From assembly GCF_047638075.1 (NCBI RefSeq), contig NZ_JBLJBV010000009.1:1-14900 (forward strand): a stretch of 14,900 nucleotides of DNA, in the 5' to 3' direction. A program made the translations under genes and the position numbers. Source of the stretch: UBA6197 sp047638075 (GTDB lineage Bacteria; Pseudomonadota; Alphaproteobacteria; Rhodobacterales; Rhodobacteraceae). Below are positions 6,883 through 13,633 of this stretch, one piece after another. The notes under the pieces were generated by a model. That model made no database searches, had not been told where the DNA came from, and saw only the letters and a program-made list of their open reading frames with translations. Positions within the stretch are counted from its first letter, which is position 1. Each line of letters starts with the position of its first letter.

Positions 6883-7682
6883 GCCTGATTTCCGCGGCCG
6901 GCCTTGGCGTGGCGCATGGTGGCGTTGCCGTGCTGTCGAACGTCGATTTTACCATCGCCGCAGGCGAAATTGTCACCGTGGTCGGGCCAAACGGATCGGG
7001 TAAATCAACGCTTGTTCGTGCGCTGATCGGGCTGGAGCCGGCAGCAACGGGGCAGGTGCGCCGCGCCCCCGGCCTGCGCATCGGCTATGTGCCGCAGCGA
7101 CTGCATATCGACGCGACCCTGCCGATGACGGTGCGCCGGTTTTTGTCTTTGCCGCGCCGGGTCGATGATGCCGCCGCCCGTGCGGCGCTGGCGCGCTGCG
7201 GTGTCGAAGGGATCGAGGCGCGGCAGATGGCCCGCCTGTCCGGCGGGCAGTTTCAGCGCGTTCTGCTCGCACGCGCGCTACTGGCCAACCCGGCGATCCT
7301 GATCCTTGATGAGGCGACCCAAGGGCTGGACCAACCCGGCGTTGCCGCCTTCTACCGATTGCTCGAGGAGGTCCGGCAGGAAACCGGCGCAGCGGTGCTG
7401 ATGGTCAGCCATGATCTGCATGTGGTGATGTCGGCGTCCGACCGGGTGATCTGCCTCAATGGTCATGTCTGCTGTCAGGGCACGCCGCGGGTGGTGTCGG
7501 CAGCACCGGAATACCGCGCGCTGTTCGGGCTTGGGACCGGCGGCGCGCTGGCGCTTTACCAGCACGTCCATGACCATGACCATGACGACCACACCCATGA
7601 CGACCACACCCATGCCGGTGGGCACGACCACGCCCCCCCGGGCCATGGCCCTGCGCCCAAGGACCACCGCCATGCTGGATGA
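6879..7682 (+). CDS. znuC: Zinc ABC transporter ATP-binding protein with His-rich tail
   Basis: 267 aa; it powers ZnuB by ATP hydrolysis on the cytoplasmic face. All ABC motifs are intact: Walker A GPNGSGKST (36-44), Q-loop Q73, signature LSGGQ (120-124), Walker B LILDEA (141-146) and switch histidine VSHD (H178). After about residue 228 a tail of alternating His and Asp follows (HDHDHDDHTHDDHTH, then GGHDHAPPGHG), encoded partly by a tandem 15-bp repeat. Such tails occur in several ZnuC proteins and probably bind zinc. The start at 6879 overlaps the zur stop as ATGA and is preferred over an in-frame ATG at 6852 inside zur. The last 11 bases overlap znuB. Confidence 0.95.
   Translation: MSLISAAGLGVAHGGVAVLSNVDFTIAAGEIVTVVGPNGSGKSTLVRALIGLEPAATGQVRRAPGLRIGYVPQRLHIDATLPMTVRRFLSLPRRVDDAAARAALARCGVEGIEARQMARLSGGQFQRVLLARALLANPAILILDEATQGLDQPGVAAFYRLLEEVRQETGAAVLMVSHDLHVVMSASDRVICLNGHVCCQGTPRVVSAAPEYRALFGLGTGGALALYQHVHDHDHDDHTHDDHTHAGGHDHAPPGHGPAPKDHRHAG
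7584..7613 (+). repeat. Tandem 15-bp repeat encoding DDHTH twice in ZnuC
   Basis: Two perfect, adjacent copies of GACGACCACACCCAT (7584-7598, 7599-7613) encode residues 236-245 of ZnuC. Being in frame, copy-number change would lengthen or shorten the metal-binding tail without a frameshift. Confidence 0.85.
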
Positions 7683-8460
7683 TTTTCTGACCCGCGCCGG
7701 GCTTGCCGGTCTGGGGCTGACGCTGGCCACCGGGCCGTTGGGCTCTTTCGTGGTGTGGCGTCGGATGGCCTATTTCGGTGATGCCACCGCCCATGCCGCG
7801 ATCCTTGGCGTGGCGCTGTCGTTCGGCTTTGGCATATCGGTCTATGCGGGAACTTTGGCGGTGGCGCTGGGGATGGCGGTTACCGTGGCCACGCTGGCCG
7901 GGCGCGGCCATGCGATGGATACGACACTGGGGGTGCTGGCCCATTCGGCGCTGGCCTTCGGTCTTGTGGCGGCGTCGTTTCAAAGCGGCCTTCGGGTTGA
8001 CCTGTCGGCCTGGCTGTTTGGCGACATTCTGTCTGTCCGCCGTGTGGATCTGGTGATGGTCTGGGGCGGCGCATTGACGGTGCTGGCGTTGCTGGTGTGG
8101 CGCTGGCAAGGCCTGCTGACCGCCACCGTAAACGAGGAACTGGCCCAAGCAGAAGGTCTCAACCCCAAATACGAACGTCTCGCCCTGACGATCGCGTTGG
8201 CGTTGGTGGTGGCTGTCGCGCTCAAGATTGTCGGCGCCTTGCTGATCTCGGCACTGCTGATCATCCCGGCGGCTACCGCACGCCAGTTTGCCCGCAACCC
8301 AGAGTCGATGGCAGTTGGCGCCACATTTGCAGGTGCCGCATCGGTCTTGCTTGGGCTTGCGGCCTCGCTGCGGTTTGATACGCCCGCCGGCCCTTCGATC
8401 GTGGCAGCCAGCACCTGCCTTTTTGCAGCCTCACTCGTGATGCCTCGCCCAAAAACCTGA
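7672..8460 (+). CDS. znuB: Zinc ABC transporter membrane permease
   Basis: 262 aa ABC-3 family permease that forms the inner-membrane channel of the zinc importer. Hydrophobic segments alternate along the whole length. Diagnostic motifs are RMAYFGDATAHAAILGVAL (31-49) near the N-terminus, VNEELAQAEGLN in the cytoplasmic coupling region, and KIVGALLISALLIIPAATAR in the last third. The start at 7672 is chosen because AAGGA (7659-7663) lies 8 bases upstream and the protein then begins directly with the first membrane helix. The reading frame is open further upstream, but that is a shadow of znuC. It overlaps znuC by 11 bases and is last in the zur-znuC-znuB run. A GC-rich hairpin element follows. 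Confidence 0.94.
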   Translation: MLDDFLTRAGLAGLGLTLATGPLGSFVVWRRMAYFGDATAHAAILGVALSFGFGISVYAGTLAVALGMAVTVATLAGRGHAMDTTLGVLAHSALAFGLVAASFQSGLRVDLSAWLFGDILSVRRVDLVMVWGGALTVLALLVWRWQGLLTATVNEELAQAEGLNPKYERLALTIALALVVAVALKIVGALLISALLIIPAATARQFARNPESMAVGATFAGAASVLLGLAASLRFDTPAGPSIVAASTCLFAASLVMPRPKT

Positions 8461-8470
8461 CCCCTTTTAC

Positions 8471-8512
8471 TTTGGTGGAAATACTCCGGGGGTCCGGGGG
8501 CAGCGCCCCCGG
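8471..8512 (+). repeat. Intergenic hairpin repeat, copy 1
   Basis: Between converging znuB and ugd lies TTTGGTGGAAATACTCC (8471-8487), followed by a perfect 8-bp GC stem (8494-8501 with 8505-8512, AGC loop). The 17-base core recurs at 13569 with 15 of 17 identities. The hairpin is only 7 bases from the ugd stop and may serve as terminator or RNA-end stabiliser for either gene, though there is no T run. From memory, similar GAAATACTCC elements are common between genes in Rhodobacteraceae. Confidence 0.65.
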
Positions 8513-8519
8513 CCGGGCC

Positions 8520-9824
8520 TTACCGCCCAACGCTGGTATAGCCCTCGAATCCGGCCTTTTCGGCGTCTTTCGCATTGTAGATATTGCGCAGATCCGCCAT
8601 CCGTGGGCTTGCCATCTTTTTGGCCAATCGTTTCAGATCCAATGCGCGAAATTCATTCCACTCGGTCAACAGGACCAGACAATCAGCTTTCTGCGCGGCC
8701 TTATAGGCGTCATCCATCCAGTTCACGCCGGGCAGCAGCAGCGTGCCTTCGCGCGCGCCCTGAGGGTCGACGACCCGCACCTTGGCCCCGGCCCCCACCA
8801 ACGCGGGCACGATGGTCAGGCTGGGGGCATCCCGCATATCGTCGGTATTGGGTTTGAATGTCACCCCCAACACCACCACGACCTTGCCGTTGACCGACCC
8901 GTCACACAGATCGACGATCTTGTCGATCATCCGGCGCTTGATCTCGTCATTGACCTTGATCACGGTTTCGGTGATCTGCATCGGCACGGCGTGATCCTGC
9001 CCCATCCGGGCCAAAGCCTGCGTGTCCTTGGGAAAACAAGACCCGCCATAGCCCGGCCCGGCATGCAGAAACTTATTGCCGATACGGCCATCCAGCCCCA
9101 TGCCTCGCGCTACCTCTTTCACATCGGCGCCGACCTTTTCGCATAGCCGGGCGATTTCGTTGATGAAGGTGATCTTGGTCGCCAAGAACGCGTTGGCGGC
9201 ATATTTGATCATCTCGGCGGTTTCCAGGTCGGTATAGATCACCGGAAATTCGCGCAAGAACAGCGGCCGGTAAACCTCGCCCATGATATCGCGACCCCGA
9301 TCCGAGGTGACACCCACCACCACCCTGTCGGGGCGCATGAAGTCGTCAATCGCCGCGCCTTCACGCAGGAATTCGGGGTTTGAGGCCACGTCAAAATCAG
9401 CATCCGGGCGGGCGTTGCGGATCGTGCGCTCCACGGCGCTGTTGGTGCCCACTGGTACGGTCGATTTGGTCACGACCACGGTGTAGCCGGACATCGCAGC
9501 GGCGATTTCTTCGGCGGCCGCCATGACATAGGTCAGATCGGCGTGGCCGTCGCCCCGGCGCGTCGGCGTGCCAACGGCAATGAACACCGCCTCGGCACCC
9601 TCTACCGCTGCCGCCAGATCCTGGGTGAATGACAGCCGTCCGGCGGCCACGTTCTTGGCCATCAGCACATCCAACCCCGGCTCATAGATCGGCACTTCAC
9701 CGCGTGTCAGCATTTCGATCTTGCGGGGATCCTTGTCCACGCAAATAACTTCATGCCCGAAATCGGAAAAGCAAACCCCCGACACCAATCCTACATAACC
9801 AGTTCCGATCATCGCAATCTTCAT
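8520..9824 (-). CDS. ugd: UDP-glucose 6-dehydrogenase
   Basis: 434 aa, normal for bacterial Ugd. It oxidises UDP-glucose to UDP-glucuronate with two NAD+, supplying acidic sugar for surface polysaccharides. Visible features are the Rossmann GTGYVGLVSG (7-16), IAVGTPT (82-88), STVPVGT (121-127), SNPEFLREG (148-156), KYAANAFLATKITFINE with K207 and N211, and the catalytic cysteine in GPGYGGSCFPKD (C263, D267). The C-terminal part has LGVTFKPNTDDMRDAPS and the expected NDP-binding half. AGAGG precedes the ATG at 9824. The neighbouring yjbH-yjbF pair suggests exopolysaccharide. A TuaD/RkpK/Rkp-type name would also fit. Confidence 0.96.
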   Translation of the reverse strand: MKIAMIGTGYVGLVSGVCFSDFGHEVICVDKDPRKIEMLTRGEVPIYEPGLDVLMAKNVAAGRLSFTQDLAAAVEGAEAVFIAVGTPTRRGDGHADLTYVMAAAEEIAAAMSGYTVVVTKSTVPVGTNSAVERTIRNARPDADFDVASNPEFLREGAAIDDFMRPDRVVVGVTSDRGRDIMGEVYRPLFLREFPVIYTDLETAEMIKYAANAFLATKITFINEIARLCEKVGADVKEVARGMGLDGRIGNKFLHAGPGYGGSCFPKDTQALARMGQDHAVPMQITETVIKVNDEIKRRMIDKIVDLCDGSVNGKVVVVLGVTFKPNTDDMRDAPSLTIVPALVGAGAKVRVVDPQGAREGTLLLPGVNWMDDAYKAAQKADCLVLLTEWNEFRALDLKRLAKKMASPRMADLRNIYNAKDAEKAGFEGYTSVGR

Positions 9825-10231
9825 AATAAAGCCTCTTTCAAACCCAACCCTTGTCGTGCGGCAATGAGGGGCGCAGTGTCAACGTTGTTGCGGGGGTAAC
9901 GCGCGACTTCCCGCGCGCGAAAGGTCGCGGTAAAAGACGGTTCAGCGCCGTCGCATTCCCACGGCAGGGTGGAATGTGACCTGTCACCGCGAACGCCCGC
10001 GCCGCAAATTCACGCCGCAAATTCACGCTGGCGAAGCCCCGCAGGGCGGCTTTGGCACCTGAATCGGGCATTCGCGCGCCTTTTTCGCGGTGTTTCGGCT
10101 AAACTGCAACACTCTCCGAGAGACTAAGCGGGGCTGATTTGATTCTCTCTTTGCAACCCAATGTGATTGTGCGAGTGTCGCTTTGATGCTGTCGGCGTCG
10201 GCGGCTTTCTATCGTAATGACGGAGAATACA
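9825..10231. other. 407-base gene-free region between divergent ugd and a small peptide gene
   Basis: I see no convincing gene here. On the minus strand a perfect TTGACA (9882-9877) could be the ugd -35, but no good -10 is found at 16-18 bases. Other marks are a GTGAC/GTCAC inverted repeat (9976-9987), a 13-bp tandem repeat (10000-10025) and a CTCTC-C-GAGAG palindrome (10112-10122). The last could be an operator for the small gene. No clear plus-strand promoter is visible. Confidence 0.5.
10000..10025. repeat. Two-copy 13-bp tandem repeat
   Basis: CGCCGCAAATTCA occurs twice in direct succession (10000-10012 and 10013-10025), upstream of both ugd and the small peptide gene. Function unknown; it may be simple slippage. 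Confidence 0.6.
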
Positions 10232-10423
10232 ATGAAAAATATCGTTTCCATCGCCCTGGCCCTCGGCCTGACTGCTTCCACCGCTTTTGCCGGCGGCTAC
10301 TCCGCTCCGGTCGTCGAAGCTGAGCCTGTTGTCGTGGAAGGCTCGTCCTCCTCGAACCCCGGCCTGCTGGTCCCGGCTCTGCTGATCCTGGCCGTTGCCG
10401 TCGCTGTGGCTTCGAACGACTGA
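10232..10423 (+). CDS. Small secreted or membrane peptide, GfcA/YjbE-like layout
   Basis: 63 aa. A signal peptide is evident (MKNIVSIALALGLTASTAFA, residues 1-20, cleavage before GGY). A short acidic and valine-rich stretch (VVEAEPVVVEG) and four serines (38-41) follow. Then comes a C-terminal hydrophobic helix (about 45-60) ending AVASND. This order (signal peptide, Ser/Thr run, hydrophobic helix, short polar end) resembles E. coli GfcA and YjbE, small proteins of exopolysaccharide operons. The yjbH-yjbF pair beside it supports that, but sequence identity is too low to be sure. GGAG (10222-10225) lies 6 bases before the ATG at 10232; an in-frame ATG at 10217 is less likely. A strong terminator follows, so it is a one-gene transcript, plausibly well expressed. 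Confidence 0.8.
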   Translation: MKNIVSIALALGLTASTAFAGGYSAPVVEAEPVVVEGSSSSNPGLLVPALLILAVAVAVASND

Positions 10424-10431
10424 TTTCAGTC

Positions 10432-10488
10432 GTCCCGAAGGGACAGAAAAAGAGGCCGGAAAGCGTTTGCTTTCCGGTCTTCTTTTTT
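10432..10488. terminator. Strong intrinsic terminator, probably bidirectional
   Basis: A 9-bp perfect stem (10456-10464 with 10469-10477, GTTT loop), extendable by wobble pairs, is followed by six T (10483-10488). On the other side lies an A-rich stretch (10445-10451) that gives a T run on the minus strand, so it could also end the yjbH-yjbF transcript arriving from the right. A small GTCCC/GGGAC hairpin (10432-10444) precedes it. Confidence 0.9.
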
Positions 10489-10565
10489 ACTTATGGGCCA
10501 AACGCGAAGCCGATTCCAAAACCGCGGCCAAGGCACACAGTTTTTCCATTCACTATCGGGTCGCA

Positions 10566-11267
10566 TCACGGGCGAAGGGTTTGCAGCGCCACATACCCCA
10601 AACCGGGCCCGATCCATTGACGTGACAAGATGATTTGCCCATTTTCCGCCACAAGATAGCTGTTGCCAATGCTCAGCCCGCTTGCGCTACAAACCTCGAC
10701 CATCTGCATGCCTGTCCAGTTGACCCCCGCAAAGCTATAGCTTTGGGTGGTGCCCCGCGTCAGTGTGCAGCTTAGCCGCAGCGGGCGCTCAATGCCCTCA
10801 CCATCCAGATATCGCTGAATTCTATGGCTTTTTCCGGGGGTGCGGGTAGCCAAAAGTTGGGGCGTAGCCCCCGGATCGGCTGACATCAGATCACGGCCCA
10901 ATCCGCGCGTGGCAATCAAGACCCCATCTTGCAAAACCACATTTTGCTGACTTGGTGTGGCGTAGGTGCGTTTGCTGCCATTCTCACCGATCATGCCAAG
11001 AACAGTCGTCGCCCCTTGGGTTTCGATCGTAGCCAAAAGCAACGGCCCCGTGTTTGACGCAAGCGCGGCACGGGCCAGGTCCTCTTGACCGACAGGCGCT
11101 GTGACCTTGGCCGTCTTACCCGGCTTTAGCCGCGCAAACACCCCTTTGGCCATATTGCCAACCATTGCCGTGTTTGCGGTTTTACCGGTGTCGCTGCCGC
11201 AACCCGCAAGCGTCAGCAACGCCGCTGCCACCGCAGTGGCGGCCGTCAGGCGTAGGGTATTTGTCAT
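10566..11267 (-). CDS. yjbF: YjbF/GfcB-family outer-membrane lipoprotein
   Basis: 233 aa. A lipoprotein signal ends in the lipobox LAGC (acylated Cys23). The rest fits the YjbF/GfcB (YmcC) family of exopolysaccharide-operon lipoproteins. It has an LLLATIETQGATTVLGMIGENGSKRTY strand-rich segment, VVLQDGVLIATRGLGRDLMSAD (a family hallmark, about 111-132), and a C-terminal part ending SRQWIGPGLGYVALQTL. In E. coli the yjb and gfc operons are linked to exopolysaccharide or group 4 capsule; the biochemical task of this lipoprotein is unknown. Its ATG overlaps the yjbH stop (ATGA, 11264-11267), so the two are co-translated. It converges on the small peptide gene, with a terminator between. Confidence 0.85.
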   Translation of the reverse strand: MTNTLRLTAATAVAAALLTLAGCGSDTGKTANTAMVGNMAKGVFARLKPGKTAKVTAPVGQEDLARAALASNTGPLLLATIETQGATTVLGMIGENGSKRTYATPSQQNVVLQDGVLIATRGLGRDLMSADPGATPQLLATRTPGKSHRIQRYLDGEGIERPLRLSCTLTRGTTQSYSFAGVNWTGMQMVEVCSASGLSIGNSYLVAENGQIILSRQWIGPGLGYVALQTLRP

Positions 11268-13381
11268 CGCCAGAACCTTCCCCAGCCTTCATAAAGCTCG
11301 CCGGTGTGGCTGTCGCGGATCGTCTCGTACAGGCGCCCGTCAATATCCACCCGCGCACCGCCATCGCCGGTCACCGGCCGGATCGTGGTCTTGAACTTGC
11401 TGACCGTGGGGCGCCCTGTTATCCAGGCAACTGGGAATGACACCCGGACGCCCTTGTCAAATGACCCGTCGCCAAAATCATCCGAGGACATATCCGTGAC
11501 GGTTGCAAAGGCGCCTACCCGCCAGCCATTGGCAAACTCTCGGTCAATGCTAAGCGTCGTGCCCCAATCCTCGTCCAGGTAGCGGCCCACATCCAACTGC
11601 CCGGTAAAGCCCTTGCCCAGATCATAATAGGCCGAGGCATGACCGGTCACGACATCATAATCACGAAAATCAAACTGTTGGTCAAAGTCGCGCTGCTTGA
11701 CGTAGTTCAGCTCGGCGCCCAAGGCCAGACGGCTATCGACCGGCTTCCACAACAATTCACCCGATATGCCACCATACATCCGCTCCAACAGGCCGACGGT
11801 GACGCGCGAATAGAGGTTCTCCGCCGGCCGTGCATACCATGCCAGCGTCAGGTTCTGGATCGCCAGATCGCCATGCTTTCGGTATTCAACCAGATCCGAC
11901 CGCACAGGATAGACCTTGGAATTCGATACATGCGTGCTGTCATCCAGATTACCCAAAACTTTCTGACGCACAGTTCCCGACAGCACCAGCCCCGGAGCAA
12001 ATTCGTATTTCGCCGCCAGCGAAACGCCAATATCGGCGCGCACTGAATCGTCATCGTCATACCACGACATCTCGCCATAGGGTGTCATCGCCCATTGGAA
12101 CCGTGGAAACAGCCCCTCGGTCATGCGCAAGCCGTCATCCGGCCCGGCAACGGCATCTGTAAGCGTCGCCCGCTGCAAAATTGCATTGGAGTTTTCATTC
12201 TCCAACCGTTCCAGATCGCTGCGCTTGAACGCGACCGAGGATACCGGCATCCCGCGCGCTACATTGGTCACTACGATGGTCTCTACCGAGGGCGGCAGCG
12301 CCCGTGTCAGGATGCGCGCGGTGTGGCCAATCGCCTGCGGGCGGGCGTCATAAGTCTCATTGCGCACGCGCACCTCAGCCCGCGTCGCAGAAAGCGACAT
12401 GGATTCAAGGATCTGTCCGTCTTTCTTAAGGCTTTCGGCAACCACGCGCTGCACACCGGGGTGCACAGAACTGTCAGCGGTCCAAGCCCCGGACCAGCCC
12501 TCCGGGTCCATCGCGGGCGCCGGCCGCGGCCGCACCGGTAGCGGCGCCTTTTCAATGCCCGACGGGAAGGGCGGCTTGCGCGGATCGATGCTCAGGTTGA
12601 ACTGAAACCCCACTTCGCTGCCGTAAAGGTAATAGGCTGAAACACTGGCCAGCGAATTGAAGCGGTAATCCACCCCGAAATTGACCGAAGAGTCGCGTTC
12701 CAACTCGCCCATCGCAACCTCTTGCACAAAGGCGTCCGACGAATATTCGGCCTTCAGCGTCAGCTTGTCATTCGGGGCCCAGGCCAGCCCGAAAAAGGGC
12801 GCAACCTCGCCTCTGAACCATTGGCTTGAATTCAGCTTTCCGATCTTATCATAGTTCAACGGTGGTCGGTCGCCAAAAGGCGACCCCCAGCCGTCTTTCG
12901 ATCCCAACCGCCCCCAGCCAAGCCCGGCTGTCGCGCGCACGCTGTCGCCAAAGGTCTTGGTTGCGACGATGTACTCCGATGAATAGGCCCCGGTCCCGAT
13001 AAAATCGCGCACGCCAACCGCAAGTGCCGGGCGCCAGTCGGTTTCATCCAAAAAGCGGTAGTGAAAATCGAATGAGCGGTCCTTGAGCTCATCCCCCCCC
13101 GATCCGAAACCCGGCACGCGCGAATAACGCAAAGCCGCCGTCATCCGTGGTGTGATCTGGAAACTGAACGTTGTGCGCTGCGTGTCGCCCATCCAAAACA
13201 GGGAAGCACCCAGCAGGCCATCGGGCAGGCTTTCAGCCGTCGGCATATCGACCAGACCGGGCAGGCCAAAGGTGCCGCGCGCATTGCCGATCATCGGCTC
13301 CGCCATCCCCGCCGGCGCCGCAACCGAGGCCGCCACCGCAACCGCGACGATATTCCTGCTGATCCTGCGTTTGCCCGGCAC
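11264..13381 (-). CDS. yjbH: YjbH/GfcD-family outer-membrane beta-barrel protein
   Basis: 705 aa with the start I chose, close to the ~700 aa of E. coli YjbH. Family features are GTFGLPGLVDMPTAESLPDG right after the signal peptide, long runs of alternating strands with aromatic ends (RYSRVPGFG, FDFHYRFLDE, GLGWGRLGS), and a C-terminal barrel ending GELYEGWGRFWR. It probably sits in the outer membrane and helps export or assembly of an exopolysaccharide. The start is GTG at 13381. AGGAGG (13387-13392) lies 5 bases upstream, and the protein then begins with a basic stretch (PGKRRISRN), a hydrophobic core and a cleavage site after A27 (AGMA-EP). ATGs at 13450 and 13489 extend the frame but have no ribosome-binding site and bury the signal peptide. 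It overlaps yjbF by 4 bases. Confidence 0.88.
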   Translation of the reverse strand: MPGKRRISRNIVAVAVAASVAAPAGMAEPMIGNARGTFGLPGLVDMPTAESLPDGLLGASLFWMGDTQRTTFSFQITPRMTAALRYSRVPGFGSGGDELKDRSFDFHYRFLDETDWRPALAVGVRDFIGTGAYSSEYIVATKTFGDSVRATAGLGWGRLGSKDGWGSPFGDRPPLNYDKIGKLNSSQWFRGEVAPFFGLAWAPNDKLTLKAEYSSDAFVQEVAMGELERDSSVNFGVDYRFNSLASVSAYYLYGSEVGFQFNLSIDPRKPPFPSGIEKAPLPVRPRPAPAMDPEGWSGAWTADSSVHPGVQRVVAESLKKDGQILESMSLSATRAEVRVRNETYDARPQAIGHTARILTRALPPSVETIVVTNVARGMPVSSVAFKRSDLERLENENSNAILQRATLTDAVAGPDDGLRMTEGLFPRFQWAMTPYGEMSWYDDDDSVRADIGVSLAAKYEFAPGLVLSGTVRQKVLGNLDDSTHVSNSKVYPVRSDLVEYRKHGDLAIQNLTLAWYARPAENLYSRVTVGLLERMYGGISGELLWKPVDSRLALGAELNYVKQRDFDQQFDFRDYDVVTGHASAYYDLGKGFTGQLDVGRYLDEDWGTTLSIDREFANGWRVGAFATVTDMSSDDFGDGSFDKGVRVSFPVAWITGRPTVSKFKTTIRPVTGDGGARVDIDGRLYETIRDSHTGELYEGWGRFWR

Positions 13382-13386
13382 GCGAA

Positions 13387-13392
13387 CCTCCT
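13387..13392 (-). promoter_or_regulatory. Ribosome-binding site that fixes the yjbH GTG start
   Basis: On the minus strand AGGAGG is followed after 5 bases by GTG (13381-13379). This is the only strong Shine-Dalgarno match in the open frame upstream of the signal peptide, and it decides the start against two upstream ATGs. Confidence 0.8.
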
Positions 13393-13568
13393 GCTTTGAA
13401 CTTTGGCCCTTTATACCGGATTTGACCTTCGGGGCGAGAGGCAATGCCATGGGGACGACATTTCCCAAGGCATGATGGCGATGTTGCATCAGGGAAAGAT
13501 CGCAGCCCCGTTAAAACCTGATAAAACCCGCCAGATCCAAAAGCCAAGGGCTGGCGGCACAGCTTTTG

Positions 13569-13600
13569 TTTGGCCGAAATACTCCCGCCGGAGGCTTCCG
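13569..13600. repeat. Intergenic repeat, copy 2
   Basis: TTTGGCCGAAATACTCC (13569-13585) matches the core at 8471-8487 in 15 of 17 bases and is followed by a GC-rich stretch with a short CGGA/TCCG inverted repeat. It lies in the gap between the end of the alcohol dehydrogenase gene (13634) and the start of yjbH. The rest of that 252-base gap shows no gene. Confidence 0.6.
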
Positions 13601-13633
13601 CCGCGATGGCAGAGGCGACCGGCGGGGCATCGG

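Noticed and set aside
7456..8148. Minus-strand frame (230 codons) opposite znuC/znuB
   Set aside because: Gln/His/Arg-rich antisense shadow of the His-rich tail and permease; no ribosome-binding site.
9838..10071. Minus-strand frame of 77 codons upstream of ugd
   Set aside because: Arg/Pro/Ala-rich shadow-type translation, no ribosome-binding site, and it covers the probable ugd promoter and the tandem repeat.
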